NCBI RefSeq assembly: GCF_003176895.1
Contig: NZ_QGTD01000012.1
Location: 1-51,842, forward strand
Length of the DNA: 51,842 nucleotides
Source of the DNA: Gracilibacillus dipsosauri
Lineage (GTDB): Bacteria; Bacillota; Bacilli; Bacillales; Amphibacillaceae
Direction: 5' to 3'
Position numbers and translations under genes: made by a program. Below are positions 10,562 to 18,872 of this stretch, one piece after another. The notes beneath the pieces were generated by a model. The model saw only the letters and a program-made list of their open reading frames with translations. It had not been told where the DNA came from and made no database searches. Every line of letters begins with the position of its first letter. Position 1 is the stretch's first letter.

Positions 10562-12005
10562 GGTGCCTCCTACTTATATTTTGCTCAGTACTTTCCGCTT
10601 TCTTCGCAGCACTTTTATAGTGTAACGATATAAAGGTATCCATTTTTTCTAAAAGAATCTCTGCCTTCGTTAAGCCTATAATCCATAAAATCGTACCATT
10701 ATTTCCTACTAGCAATGGCCAGCTATCCCTTTTTTCGATAGGAATTTTTTTATCGATAAAAATATCTTTGACTTTTTTACTGCCATTTAACCCTCTTATT
10801 TTCATTCGATCTCCTGCTTGCCTTGTTCTTACTATTAGGGGAAATAACGATTCGTCATTTGGAAGGTACATCGAATGATGACTTTCCTGCTTAGTGAAGG
10901 TACTAATGCTGGACTCTATGACAAAACCATTCCATAATGCTTGCACACCTGGGATATGTAATTTTTGCGCCACGGATTTCTTGGGCTGCTTTATTTGAAA
11001 ATGAAAGGAAATTTCCTGATAGCTTTTCGTTATATGTAGCGATTTAGGTAAATCGATCGTTACATTAGCTCTAGATTGTTGTAGCAATGTGAGGAAATCT
11101 TCTTCATGCTTCATCGAAATCTTATCAGGGATTTGATGATTGTATAGATAATTTAATATTAGATGAAAGGCTCGTCTTTGTAAAGCAATCGGGTATTGTA
11201 AAAAGGAAGGAATGGAAAAAGAAGCCGTCTTCCCTGCAGATGGAAATTGTACTATTTCGGATACCATCTCCTCTGCTTTCTGGGTTAGATACTTATCGTC
11301 TTCTCTAATTCTTTCAGTTAATTGCTGAACTTGCCTATGAATGTTTTGATTTTTCTCCTTGAGAAATGGCAGAACATTTAATCGATAAAAATTTCTAGTG
11401 TAATCAACAGATTGGTTTGACGGATCCTCTCTTGGCATCAGCTGATGCTGATCACAATAATGATAGATCGCTTCCTTCGTTGTACATAAAAAAGGGCGAA
11501 TAATCTCTCCTGTACTAAATTTACGTTTAACTGGTATACCTGCTAATAAGGACGGATTACTATGTTGTGTGAGACGCATCAGGACAGTTTCTAATTGGTC
11601 ATCCCCATGGTGGGCCAATGCTAGATAATCTGCGTCAAATTGTTCCATCACCTTCTCAAACACCCTGTATCTGAGCTTTCTAGCTACCAATTGTGTTCCT
11701 TCCTGTAGCTTATTTTTTTCCTTCTTTACATCTACTTTTTCCTTAACAAAGGTCACTTGCCATAAAGCACACAATTGCTCTACGAACTTCACATCTTCTG
11801 CTGATTGCCTTCCTCTTAATCCATGATCCACTGAAACGGCAGCAATATGTAGTTTCCACTTATCTCTTAATGTACAAAGATAGTGTAGTAATGCTATCGA
11901 ATCGGCTCCACCCGAAACGCCAACAACAATGGTAGCCTCTTCTTTCAATAGCTGATGCTTTTTAATAAACACCATAACGGTTTGCTCAAATGATTGATTT
12001 GACAT
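10548..12005 (-). CDS. tilS: tRNA(Ile)-lysidine synthetase
   Basis: Converts the wobble C of tRNA-Ile(CAU) to lysidine so that it reads AUA; essential. The N-terminal PP-loop ATPase has the 'SGGADS' motif near residue 33 and '[15 protein letters not shown]' near 135. The substrate-binding and C-terminal domains follow, ending with '[11 protein letters not shown]'. I take the ATG at 12005 (485 residues). A run of GTG/TGG codons just upstream makes the ribosome-binding site hard to place, and a GTG at 12020 is the alternative. It overlaps hprT by 14 bases. Confidence 0.95.
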   Translation of the reverse strand: MSNQSFEQTVMVFIKKHQLLKEEATIVVGVSGGADSIALLHYLCTLRDKWKLHIAAVSVDHGLRGRQSAEDVKFVEQLCALWQVTFVKEKVDVKKEKNKLQEGTQLVARKLRYRVFEKVMEQFDADYLALAHHGDDQLETVLMRLTQHSNPSLLAGIPVKRKFSTGEIIRPFLCTTKEAIYHYCDQHQLMPREDPSNQSVDYTRNFYRLNVLPFLKEKNQNIHRQVQQLTERIREDDKYLTQKAEEMVSEIVQFPSAGKTASFSIPSFLQYPIALQRRAFHLILNYLYNHQIPDKISMKHEEDFLTLLQQSRANVTIDLPKSLHITKSYQEISFHFQIKQPKKSVAQKLHIPGVQALWNGFVIESSISTFTKQESHHSMYLPNDESLFPLIVRTRQAGDRMKIRGLNGSKKVKDIFIDKKIPIEKRDSWPLLVGNNGTILWIIGLTKAEILLEKMDTFISLHYKSAAKKAESTEQNISRRHHDAR

Positions 12006-12071
12006 CCACCACCACCCCACAAAAACTCTTTTAGACTATTTTAACATATTATGAAATAGCATTTCGATTTA

Positions 12072-13001
12072 TCACATAAATAATGTCATATATAAATAAC
12101 ATCCACCACTTATTGTTAATATACTTAAGATCTCTAATAAAGGGTAGTAATGCTCGTCATTCCTCTTGGTGGCCCCCCGACGCTTCCTCTTTTCCCTTGT
12201 GAAATAATGGACTAGAAAATCCTTTACTTGATTCGCCTCAGTAATTTCTCCACTAATCATCTTTAACAGCAATTGTTTAATAGAAGGAGAGGATATCGCC
12301 AAATTTATTTTTTGTTGGAGGATTTTTTTAGGATTAGACCCCTTCGTAAAACCATTTGGGTAATAGATTCTTAACACTACCATCGCTAAAGCGAATAGGT
12401 CATAGCTTGGCTCCGCTCTTCTCGTCCCCATTTGCCAATAGGCTCTATCATAGAATTCGGTATATTCCTTGATCGATCTTCCAATTAACGTCGTCCCTCC
12501 TACATCCACCCAACGAAGACGAACTGGATTCCTGGAAACAATCAAATTATCCAATTTCAGATCCCCAAACACATAGCCTTGTCGGTGCAGCATGTCTAAA
12601 TCCTTCACAAATCCCATCAACAAGGTAAACAAACGATCCTGACCATTTCTCCGTATGAAATCTGGTAAGGAGTCACCCGAAATATATTCCATAACATAAA
12701 AGGCATAAACATGACCATTTGGCGCAATAAAATCATCTACATCGATTAAAGAAGGCCCAAGGTGATGGCCTTGAACCTTCTTTAATCCTTTCAATACATT
12801 TACTTCTGAGCTGATCGAGGTACTTTGTTTACTCACCTTTAGCGCAACTTGTTGGTTGTGGTGTACACATAAGTATACCGTACCAATCGCCCCGCTCCCA
12901 AGCTTGCGAATCACATAATAGCTATGATGGTGCCATTTTCCTTTAATCGTCTGTCCTTTTATTAAATTGACATTAGGCTTCTTCGATGTTTCCGTATTCA
13001 T
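12072..13001 (-). CDS. yabT: Membrane-tethered Ser/Thr protein kinase (YabT-like)
   Basis: A 309-residue Hanks-type kinase with a C-terminal membrane anchor. Visible are the glycine loop 'GSGAIGTVYLC' near residue 36, the ATP lysine 'ALKVSKQ' near 53, the catalytic loop 'GDLKLDNLIV' near 145 and a metal loop that reads DVG instead of DFG. The last 22 residues are hydrophobic and end the protein, so it is tail-anchored with almost nothing outside. The B. subtilis orthologue YabT/PrkD acts during sporulation and phosphorylates RecA. It overlaps yabS by 29 bases, and the spoIIE-yabS-yabT order is conserved. Confidence 0.88.
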   Translation of the reverse strand: MNTETSKKPNVNLIKGQTIKGKWHHHSYYVIRKLGSGAIGTVYLCVHHNQQVALKVSKQSTSISSEVNVLKGLKKVQGHHLGPSLIDVDDFIAPNGHVYAFYVMEYISGDSLPDFIRRNGQDRLFTLLMGFVKDLDMLHRQGYVFGDLKLDNLIVSRNPVRLRWVDVGGTTLIGRSIKEYTEFYDRAYWQMGTRRAEPSYDLFALAMVVLRIYYPNGFTKGSNPKKILQQKINLAISSPSIKQLLLKMISGEITEANQVKDFLVHYFTREKRKRRGATKRNDEHYYPLLEILSILTISGGCYLYMTLFM

Positions 13002-13707
13002 TAGGCAAGAATCTCCTTCTTAAGCTCTTCTTTCCAAATTGGTGCATCGCTTCTTTCAGAGCTGGTCCTGTGGGTGTAACACCACCACTTGCTAATTTGG
13101 AAAAAATAGCAGTAATCGAGTCTAATTTCCCTGTCCAATCTACTAATTGATGAATGGCCTTCTTTCTTCCCGGAAATTGATAGACACTGAATCTACTTCG
13201 TCCAATTCGTGCATTCATACTGATCGACAAATCGATTAATGCTTCTTGTACAGTTGGAAGCTTATTCGCCATACTAGCACTCGTATCTACTAATACCAAA
13301 ACCTCCAGATCACAAGTTTCTCCTAATTCATCCACTACCTCCATTACTTCGCCTCTTTGTTCAGGCGGTAGCTCTTCCATTGTCTGCTGATTGCCTAATA
13401 TTTGTTTGAGTTCTTGATTGACCACACCTTGTAATGTCTCCGTCATCGCTTGCTTAGTGACAGCCTGGACCGTCTGAGATAAGATTTGCTTATAGACAAT
13501 TTGACTGACCCCTTGACCACAACTGGCAATCTCTTCTACTTCTAATAGACCTGTAGGTTCCTCTGTATCATCATCTTCTAAAATACCAATTACGTTGACT
13601 GTAATACCCTGCTCTGCGATGATGGTTGCTACTTGTGCCGGGTCCTCCCCTTGGTTCGAGCAACCATCTGTTATTAATAGAATCTGCTTTAACGTTCCTG
13701 TCTTCAT
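12973..13707 (-). CDS. yabS: vWA-domain protein (YabS-like)
   Basis: A 244-residue protein with a von Willebrand factor A fold. It opens with a vWA-like strand 'ILLITDGCSNQGEDPAQVA' and carries a clear MIDAS metal motif, 'VLVDTSASM', near residue 140. It therefore looks like two vWA-like halves joined by a Gln-rich linker (about 85-125). No signal peptide or membrane segment is seen. It lies between spoIIE and yabT and its 3' end overlaps yabT, suggesting a scaffold for phospho-signalling, but its biochemical function is not established. Confidence 0.82.
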   Translation of the reverse strand: MKTGTLKQILLITDGCSNQGEDPAQVATIIAEQGITVNVIGILEDDDTEEPTGLLEVEEIASCGQGVSQIVYKQILSQTVQAVTKQAMTETLQGVVNQELKQILGNQQTMEELPPEQRGEVMEVVDELGETCDLEVLVLVDTSASMANKLPTVQEALIDLSISMNARIGRSRFSVYQFPGRKKAIHQLVDWTGKLDSITAIFSKLASGGVTPTGPALKEAMHQFGKKSLRRRFLPNEYGNIEEA

Positions 13708-13800
13708 CTAATACTCCTCCTATTTCTAGCCTTTTTCTACATCTTCACCAAAAAAAGCTAGAAATATACTTCCATGCTTACCGGTTTTTCAGTAAAAAAA

Positions 13801-16260
13801 CTATTGCCAGCTATAAGCAGGGTAAAAAGAAGCATCTGTGCGAATCGGTGCCCATTTAGGGTGATTTTTATCAATTTGAGCTACTAATACAGTCATATCA
13901 TCTTCAATCATTCCACCTTGTGAACGAATCACTTCCTCTAGTAACAAATCGGCTATTTCTTGAGGTTCCTTCGTCTCCATTTCTCTTAGCTTTCGCTTTA
14001 GCCACATATCTACATTCTCGATTTCCTTTGGCCCTTCAAAAATCCCGTCACTCATCATAATAAGGTAGTCGCCTGGTTTAAGCTCAGCTGTTACGACCTC
14101 GACATCGAATTCTTGTATAATGCCAATGGGTAGATTACTCGCTTCAATTCGTTCAATGGCATCACTTCGCATCACATAGCTAGGGGACGAGCCTATCTTC
14201 AAAAATCTTACCGATGCGTGGTGGAGATCAATCATCGCCAAATCTAAAGTGGCATATATTTCTTCGTTTGTCCTTAAAGAGAGGATGGAATTAATCGATT
14301 TTATCGCAACTTGTTCATGAAGCCCTGATTCTAGGATTTGCTGTAATAATCGCAATGTTTCCATACTTTCTTCATGTGCCCTGTCTCCGTTCCCCATGCC
14401 ATCACTTATAGCTAAGGCATAATGACCTGCACCAAGTTCCATTGCTTTATAGGAGTCACCTGATACTAAGCCACCACCTTTTGCTGCATGAGCCATTCCA
14501 GTAGATACGACATAACGCCGAGCAGATCCAAAGGTAAAGAAGCTATGACCTTTCGCCATCGGAGAAACATCCTCTGTTACCACAATAATCGTTTCATCTA
14601 ATATATCAGATAGAATTGGTGCGATGAGCTTAGCAGCTTCTCCATGATACTGCTGGAAGAGAATCACCATTTCGATATCAATATTTCCTTTTTCTAGACT
14701 GTATACATCTAATTTTTCTAATTCAATTCCTACATGCTTTAATGCGGCTACTATCTCTAATTCTTGTTGCTCATGATTTTCCTTTTCCTTTAAAATCTCT
14801 TTCGCAAAGTTTTCCATTACATCGGAAACACCGCTAAGCTGATCTGCTACAAACCTTCTGCTTTCTAGTACTTGCTTCTTTAATTGTTGATTCGCCTGAA
14901 AAAAAGAAAGCTCCTGTTGCATTGCATCTATCACTCTTCTTGACTTGATACAATGATTCTCAAATTGATGCTTCGTTACCTTGCTTAAGCCAGAAGGTGT
15001 TTCTAATTCTGATTTAACCCCTTTCATTAGATCATAGGTTTGATCAAACTGCTTAACCCAGCATGTTTCTTTCTTAAAGCATGTTTGGCATGTTTTCTCT
15101 GCTACATTGCTCAGATAATAATCCACCTCAATATCTTCGTCTTTTAATTGATTGGAATCTATTTGAAAACTTCGTGATAATGCCTTAAACACACTGGAAA
15201 AACGCTCGACTCGATGTGCTGTTACATCACGAACTTTTTGTAAATACTGCTCTTGTTCTTTTGTATGCTCTACCGTCCCTGGGATATATCTAGCTATTTT
15301 GGAAATGAGCGCATTTGGTGTAAGCACAAATAAAAATACAGCAAAGCTTGATTCAATTAATGCCGCACTAATATAATCAAAGGAATCTCCATATAAGCTT
15401 AACAATACCGTACTGACAAACAAACCTACACTTACAGCGAGTTTTTTCCCTTCTTTTAATAGACCGCCCAGTAGTCCAGCGAAGGCTAGTAGACTCATCT
15501 GATAGAGATTCCCAACATTAGCTAGACTAAGAATGAGACCAGCTACCACACCTACCGTCGAACCGATAGAAGCTCCGCCGATGAGAGCAAGTAATAGCAC
15601 GAGATATCTTGCTAATATTTGTTCAAATTGGGCACCGTACCACTCGATTCCCGTTAAGCCTGTTAGTACTGAGGCAAGTAAAATGATCAAACAAACAATT
15701 TCTTCATTTTTTAATGTAGGTTTATATCTTTTTGGTGATAATAAAGGGAGGCTTTGCATAAATATTAGAAGTAAGACGGCAGCAAGCACTCCCTCGACTA
15801 AGGCAAGCATCCACTGAACATAGGTTAGTGGGCCTTCCCATGCATACAAGCATAAGCGGGGTAAGAATGTGGATATTAAAGCAATAAGCGGAAGTAATTT
15901 CTCGATGTGTTTGACATGAAAAAAAATGATATTGAGTAAGAGCATCGTCGCAATGGCTAATACGAGATAGACACCGTGCATTATTGAATATGTACATGCC
16001 CCTATTAGCGAAAAACAAATCAAAGCGACAACTTTGTCTCTCCGCAAATACCATACTGAAACGATAAACGCCAAGGCAAATGGGGATAAAGTAGACAAAA
16101 TAACTGCACGTCCTAACAGTAAACCTAATAGACAAAGTAGAAAACCTTTCTCAATCATGAAATGATGCCACCATCTCATGAGGTTCTTTTGTGAAAAGAA
16201 CATGGAAAAACGAGCCTTTAATTCGATAGATTTTGGTTTATTCTCCGTAATAGTATTCAT
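13801..16260 (-). CDS. spoIIE: Stage II sporulation protein E, PP2C-type phosphatase
   Basis: Forespore phosphatase that dephosphorylates SpoIIAA to release sigma-F and binds FtsZ during asymmetric division. The 819-residue protein starts with about ten membrane spans (residues 30-330), followed by a regulatory/FtsZ-binding region that includes a Cys-rich patch ('CQTCFKKETCW', near 395). The C-terminal PP2C domain (about 595-800) has metal-binding 'AISDGMGNGDRAHEES' and 'LIMMSDGIFEGP'. AAGGAG lies 8 bases before the ATG. An upstream promoter with 21-base spacing suggests Spo0A activation as in B. subtilis. Confidence 0.97.
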   Translation of the reverse strand: MNTITENKPKSIELKARFSMFFSQKNLMRWWHHFMIEKGFLLCLLGLLLGRAVILSTLSPFALAFIVSVWYLRRDKVVALICFSLIGACTYSIMHGVYLVLAIATMLLLNIIFFHVKHIEKLLPLIALISTFLPRLCLYAWEGPLTYVQWMLALVEGVLAAVLLLIFMQSLPLLSPKRYKPTLKNEEIVCLIILLASVLTGLTGIEWYGAQFEQILARYLVLLLALIGGASIGSTVGVVAGLILSLANVGNLYQMSLLAFAGLLGGLLKEGKKLAVSVGLFVSTVLLSLYGDSFDYISAALIESSFAVFLFVLTPNALISKIARYIPGTVEHTKEQEQYLQKVRDVTAHRVERFSSVFKALSRSFQIDSNQLKDEDIEVDYYLSNVAEKTCQTCFKKETCWVKQFDQTYDLMKGVKSELETPSGLSKVTKHQFENHCIKSRRVIDAMQQELSFFQANQQLKKQVLESRRFVADQLSGVSDVMENFAKEILKEKENHEQQELEIVAALKHVGIELEKLDVYSLEKGNIDIEMVILFQQYHGEAAKLIAPILSDILDETIIVVTEDVSPMAKGHSFFTFGSARRYVVSTGMAHAAKGGGLVSGDSYKAMELGAGHYALAISDGMGNGDRAHEESMETLRLLQQILESGLHEQVAIKSINSILSLRTNEEIYATLDLAMIDLHHASVRFLKIGSSPSYVMRSDAIERIEASNLPIGIIQEFDVEVVTAELKPGDYLIMMSDGIFEGPKEIENVDMWLKRKLREMETKEPQEIADLLLEEVIRSQGGMIEDDMTVLVAQIDKNHPKWAPIRTDASFYPAYSWQ

Positions 16261-16281
16261 CTACATCACTCCTTGTCCTCT

Positions 16282-16347
16282 ATTAAAACACATTCTTTTT
16301 TTCTTTTTTGTCAAAACAAGGAAGTAGAATTGGAGAAATGTTCGACT
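16282..16347 (-). promoter_or_regulatory. spoIIE promoter with 21-base spacing and possible 0A box
   Basis: Minus-strand -35 TTGACA (16309-16314) and -10 TTTAAT (16282-16287) separated by 21 bases. This over-long spacing is characteristic of the Spo0A-activated sigma-A promoters of spoIIE and spoIIG in B. subtilis. A near-consensus 0A box AGTCGAA (16341-16347) lies upstream of the -35. Confidence 0.65.
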
Positions 16348-16394
16348 CTTTTTCTAACTAAAAAGCTAATTCAATCGTTAAGCGACACAATCTG

Positions 16395-16424
16395 GATGAA
16401 AACATGTCAGTTTTCATCTTTTTT
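16395..16424 (+). terminator. Orphan plus-strand intrinsic terminator
   Basis: Perfect 9-bp stem GATGAAAAC/GTTTTCATC with a 6-base loop followed by six T residues on the plus strand. No plus-strand gene lies upstream; the DNA there is the spoIIE promoter and then antisense spoIIE. It precedes the tRNA-Met promoter. Confidence 0.7.
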
Positions 16425-16472
16425 ATGTCGATGATGTCTGATAGCGTTTTTTTATCTTCTCTCTTTTTTGAG

Positions 16473-16501
16473 TTGACAGAAAAATAAAGCTGTTGTATTA
16501 T
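16473..16501 (+). promoter_or_regulatory. tRNA-Met promoter (sigma-A)
   Basis: Plus-strand TTGACA (16473-16478), 17-base spacer, TATTAT (16496-16501), 23 bases before the tRNA. It is near consensus, as expected for a stable RNA gene. Confidence 0.85.
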
Positions 16502-16523
16502 ATTCTTTGTGTCTTTACATTAA

Positions 16524-16597
16524 GGCGGTGTAGCTCAGCTGGCTAGAGCGTACGGTTCATACCCGTGAGGTCGGGGGTTCGATCCCCTCCGCCGCTA
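16524..16597 (+). tRNA. tRNA-Met (CAT), elongator type
   Basis: A 74-nucleotide cloverleaf: acceptor GGCGGTG/CGCCGCT, D-arm GCTC/GAGC, anticodon arm TACGG-TTCATAC-CCGTG, and T-arm GGGGG-TTCGATC-CCCTC, with discriminator A. The anticodon is CAT. The G1-U72 closing pair, rather than the C1-A72 mismatch of initiator tRNA, marks it as elongator. CCA is not encoded. It reads on the plus strand against its neighbours, with its own promoter and terminator, between spoIIE and yabR as in B. subtilis (trnSL-Met). The partner tRNA-Glu of B. subtilis is not seen. A CAT tRNA modified by TilS to read AUA is a formal alternative but less likely. Confidence 0.93.
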
Positions 16598-16604
16598 TAT
16601 ATGG

Positions 16605-16640
16605 AAAAAGAGTTGTGAAAAAAATTCACAGCTCTTTTTT
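16605..16640 (+). terminator. tRNA-Met terminator
   Basis: Hairpin AAAGAGTTGTGAA/TTCACAGCTCTTT (13 pairs with one G-U), followed by T residues, 10 bases after the tRNA. Confidence 0.85.
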
Positions 16641-16660
16641 ATTTCGTTTCTACACATGTA

Positions 16661-16692
16661 AAAAAGCTACCAATCTAGATAGGTAGCTTTTT
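16661..16692 (-). terminator. yabR terminator (likely bidirectional)
   Basis: Perfect 11-bp inverted repeat, arms 16661-16671 and 16682-16692, A-rich on one side and T-rich on the other. It can stop both the yabR transcript and read-through from the tRNA. Confidence 0.8.
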
Positions 16693-16754
16693 GATCTATT
16701 GTTCACGAGTCACATCCGTCTTTGTCTTCTATATCCTACATAGACAGCAAGTGT

Positions 16755-17159
16755 TTAGCCTTTTCTCGCTCCTCGTCCTCCGCGTTTTGATTCTGTATGT
16801 TTCTTTAATGTTGCTAAACGATCCTCAGAATCTTTTAAGAAACGATTCATTTTTTGTTCAAATGATTCGCCTCTCTCGCGGTTATTTTTTTGATTGCCTT
16901 GATTTCTTCGACGGTTAGGTGGGTTATCCTTTGCTTTTTTGATGGATAAACCAATTTTACCATCGTCCTCTACATTAAGAACTTTAACAGTGACCTCATC
17001 ACCGACTGTTAAATGCTCGTTAATGTCCTTTACATAATTATCGGCAACCTCACTAATGTGGACGAGACCTGTTTTTCCATCAGGTAACTCAATAAAAGCT
17101 CCAAAATTAGTGATACCTGTTACCTTTCCCTGCAACTTGCTGCCTACTTCGATTGACAT
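16755..17159 (-). CDS. yabR: S1-domain RNA-binding protein (YabR, GSP13-like)
   Basis: A 134-residue protein with one S1 domain (about residues 5-75; 'GSKLQGKVTGITNFGAFIEL' then 'VHISEVADNYVKDINEHL'). A basic, disordered tail rich in Arg, Asn and Lys follows and probably adds RNA or ribosome contacts. It belongs to the family of general stress protein 13 (YugI) and YabR of B. subtilis. It is the last gene of the yabP-yabQ-divIC-yabR run. The S1 fold predicts binding to single-stranded RNA; the exact role is unknown. Confidence 0.9.
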   Translation of the reverse strand: MSIEVGSKLQGKVTGITNFGAFIELPDGKTGLVHISEVADNYVKDINEHLTVGDEVTVKVLNVEDDGKIGLSIKKAKDNPPNRRRNQGNQKNNRERGESFEQKMNRFLKDSEDRLATLKKHTESKRGGRGARKG

Positions 17160-17234
17160 AAAGAAATTGCTCCTCCTTAAAATTTTTAAAGAATCGTACT
17201 CATACTATATTATAGCGAAGCAATAAAAACGGTG

Positions 17235-17612
17235 TCAATAAGATGACTCCTCTTCTGGTAATTTAAACACAATTTCGCCTTCTTCTGTGAAGAAATAGTT
17301 GGTTTTCGCAATTTGTAGTAAGTATTCTTCATCATTCAATAGCTTGATTTCTTGTGTCAGCTTCTTTTCTTCTTTTTCCAGTGATGCTAATTGATCAGAT
17401 TTCTCTGTATATTCTGCTTGCAATTCATTATATTTTACCCGTTGCTTAATGTGATAGGTAGTAACACAAACTATTGTAATCATGACAACTAGGCCGAACA
17501 AAGCAAGTCGTCGAAATAATCGCTTTTTTCTTTGCTTTTGTCTTCTTATGTAAGCATCATGTTGTTCAATATAAGCTTCGTTTATTCTAGATACATTACT
17601 AGATTTTGCCAT
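17235..17612 (-). CDS. divIC: Cell-division protein DivIC (FtsB family)
   Basis: A 125-residue bitopic membrane protein. The N-terminus is basic and cytoplasmic, a membrane span covers about residues 31-50, and an extracytoplasmic coiled coil (about 55-95, 'YTEKSDQLASLEKEEKKLTQEI') is followed by a short conserved tail 'LQIAKTNYFFTEEGEIVFKLP', the DivIC/FtsB signature. It works with FtsL and DivIB in the divisome. It lies downstream of yabP-yabQ with a 29-base gap, as in B. subtilis, so it could be made both in growth and in sporulation. Confidence 0.94.
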   Translation of the reverse strand: MAKSSNVSRINEAYIEQHDAYIRRQKQRKKRLFRRLALFGLVVMITIVCVTTYHIKQRVKYNELQAEYTEKSDQLASLEKEEKKLTQEIKLLNDEEYLLQIAKTNYFFTEEGEIVFKLPEEESSY

Positions 17613-17641
17613 GATTAATTCTACCTCCTTAAAGGGTTCTA

Positions 17642-18205
17642 TTACTTTTTCTTTTTTATTTTACTAAATAAACGAAAAAATTGGTAGAGATAATTTTTCT
17701 CCATTTTCGGCATAAAACGTTTCACGTAATTCCATAATAAGATAAATGGATAGAAAAGTATACGGAAAATGAAAGAAAATAAACGAAAGAATAGCTGGTA
17801 AAGCCATGAAAGGCAAACAACGATAAACGTGAAAAGTAAAGTGATAGGCTTTATTAGTACCCAATGAATGATGGCATAAACCATCCGGAGAATATGTGAA
17901 ATAATCCGGATGGCAAGTTCTAACCCTTTACTGTAGGCTTGCTCCAACAGAGCCTTGAACATTGCATAGCCACAAAACACAGCTAAAAATATATAGAAGC
18001 GCAGTATTCCTTCATTTACCTGATACAATACATAGAAAAAGACGAAGGCTTGTACGATCCAAAAAAGGAATTCTAGAAGGTATCTTCGTATAATACCATC
18101 TGCCCACCACTTTTCGATTCGCTTAAACGTATAGTATGCTGCCCCAATATATACCCCCATTGCCACCATTGTAAACATTGTGAGGAACTGCGTGTTTAAC
18201 GTCAT
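17642..18205 (-). CDS. yabQ: Spore cortex protein YabQ
   Basis: A 187-residue integral membrane protein, roughly five hydrophobic spans, with an aromatic and basic C-terminus. YabQ of B. subtilis is needed for the spore cortex and localises to the forespore outer membrane. The start overlaps the yabP stop by 4 bases. At 187 residues it is near the expected size. Its molecular activity is not known. Confidence 0.9.
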   Translation of the reverse strand: MTLNTQFLTMFTMVAMGVYIGAAYYTFKRIEKWWADGIIRRYLLEFLFWIVQAFVFFYVLYQVNEGILRFYIFLAVFCGYAMFKALLEQAYSKGLELAIRIISHILRMVYAIIHWVLIKPITLLFTFIVVCLSWLYQLFFRLFSFIFRILFYPFILLWNYVKRFMPKMEKNYLYQFFRLFSKIKKKK

Positions 18206-18501
18206 TTGAAGAGCTTGCTAAAAAGACCTTTAGCTTTATCTCCATGCTGCTCGTCTAGATAAGAGAGCTCATAAACCTTACCCTTTATCGATACATGACC
18301 GGACTCTACATCTAAATTTTTCATTTGGAGATTGTCCCCACGAATGACAAGATAGCCCATGACGGTCTGTAGCAGAAATTCCTCACTATCAAAGCTATCT
18401 ACTTCCTTCACTCCGTCTATTTCTAGTAAACGTCTATTTGTCATTTTCACATGGTGATCCATTTGTGATGTTGTCATTGGTTTTTTATCATAATAGTTCA
18501 T
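18202..18501 (-). CDS. yabP: Sporulation protein YabP
   Basis: A 99-residue soluble protein of the YabP/YqfC family, a small beta-rich fold ('GHVSIKGKVYELSYLDEQ' near residues 68-86). I use the ATG at 18501 because GGGAGG lies about 9 bases upstream; the longer frame starting at 18525 has no such site. It is transcribed with yabQ. In B. subtilis it is expressed in the mother cell, but the null mutant sporulates well, so its function is unclear. Confidence 0.9.
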   Translation of the reverse strand: MNYYDKKPMTTSQMDHHVKMTNRRLLEIDGVKEVDSFDSEEFLLQTVMGYLVIRGDNLQMKNLDVESGHVSIKGKVYELSYLDEQHGDKAKGLFSKLFK

Positions 18502-18520
18502 TGCAAATCCCTCCCTTTTA

Positions 18521-18537
18521 TCCATAACTACTTTATG
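18521..18537 (-). promoter_or_regulatory. Possible sigma-E -10 element for yabP-yabQ
   Basis: Minus-strand CATAAAGT (18530-18537) fits the sigma-E -10 pattern CATANNNT at a suitable distance from yabP. No convincing -35 is visible at the right spacing, so the call is weak; it leans on the known mother-cell expression of yabP. Confidence 0.3.
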
Positions 18538-18580
18538 AAAAGAGGGACAAGTTTAGAACTATTTTTATAGAAATGGCGCT

Positions 18581-18844
18581 TTACTCGTTCTCTCGATATT
18601 CTTCACTCTTTATCGTATATAGTGTACTAGCTTCTTCTTTTCTTACTGTTTCTTTTAATTGGTCTACTTGAATCGTTAACAGCTTTTGGCCAAATTGAAT
18701 CTTCAGTTCATCACCAACGGCAATGGTGGTTGCAGCCTTCGCTGTTTGATCGTTTACGATAATTCTGCCTTGATCGGCTATTTCTTTAGCCAAGGTTCGT
18801 CGTTTAATCAATCGTGAAACCTTTAGAAATTTATCTAATCGCAT
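18581..18844 (-). CDS. rqcP: S4-domain protein RqcP (YabO)
   Basis: An 87-residue protein made almost entirely of an S4 RNA-binding domain ('MRLDKFLKVSRLIKRRTLAKEI' at the start, then 'GRIIVNDQTAKAATTI'). RqcP is the Hsp15-like partner of RqcH that stabilises peptidyl-tRNA on obstructed 50S subunits while alanine tails are added. It has the usual length and place between mazG and yabP. Confidence 0.94.
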   Translation of the reverse strand: MRLDKFLKVSRLIKRRTLAKEIADQGRIIVNDQTAKAATTIAVGDELKIQFGQKLLTIQVDQLKETVRKEEASTLYTIKSEEYRENE

Positions 18845-18872
18845 AATTATTCCCTTCCTGATAGAGGTTTGT

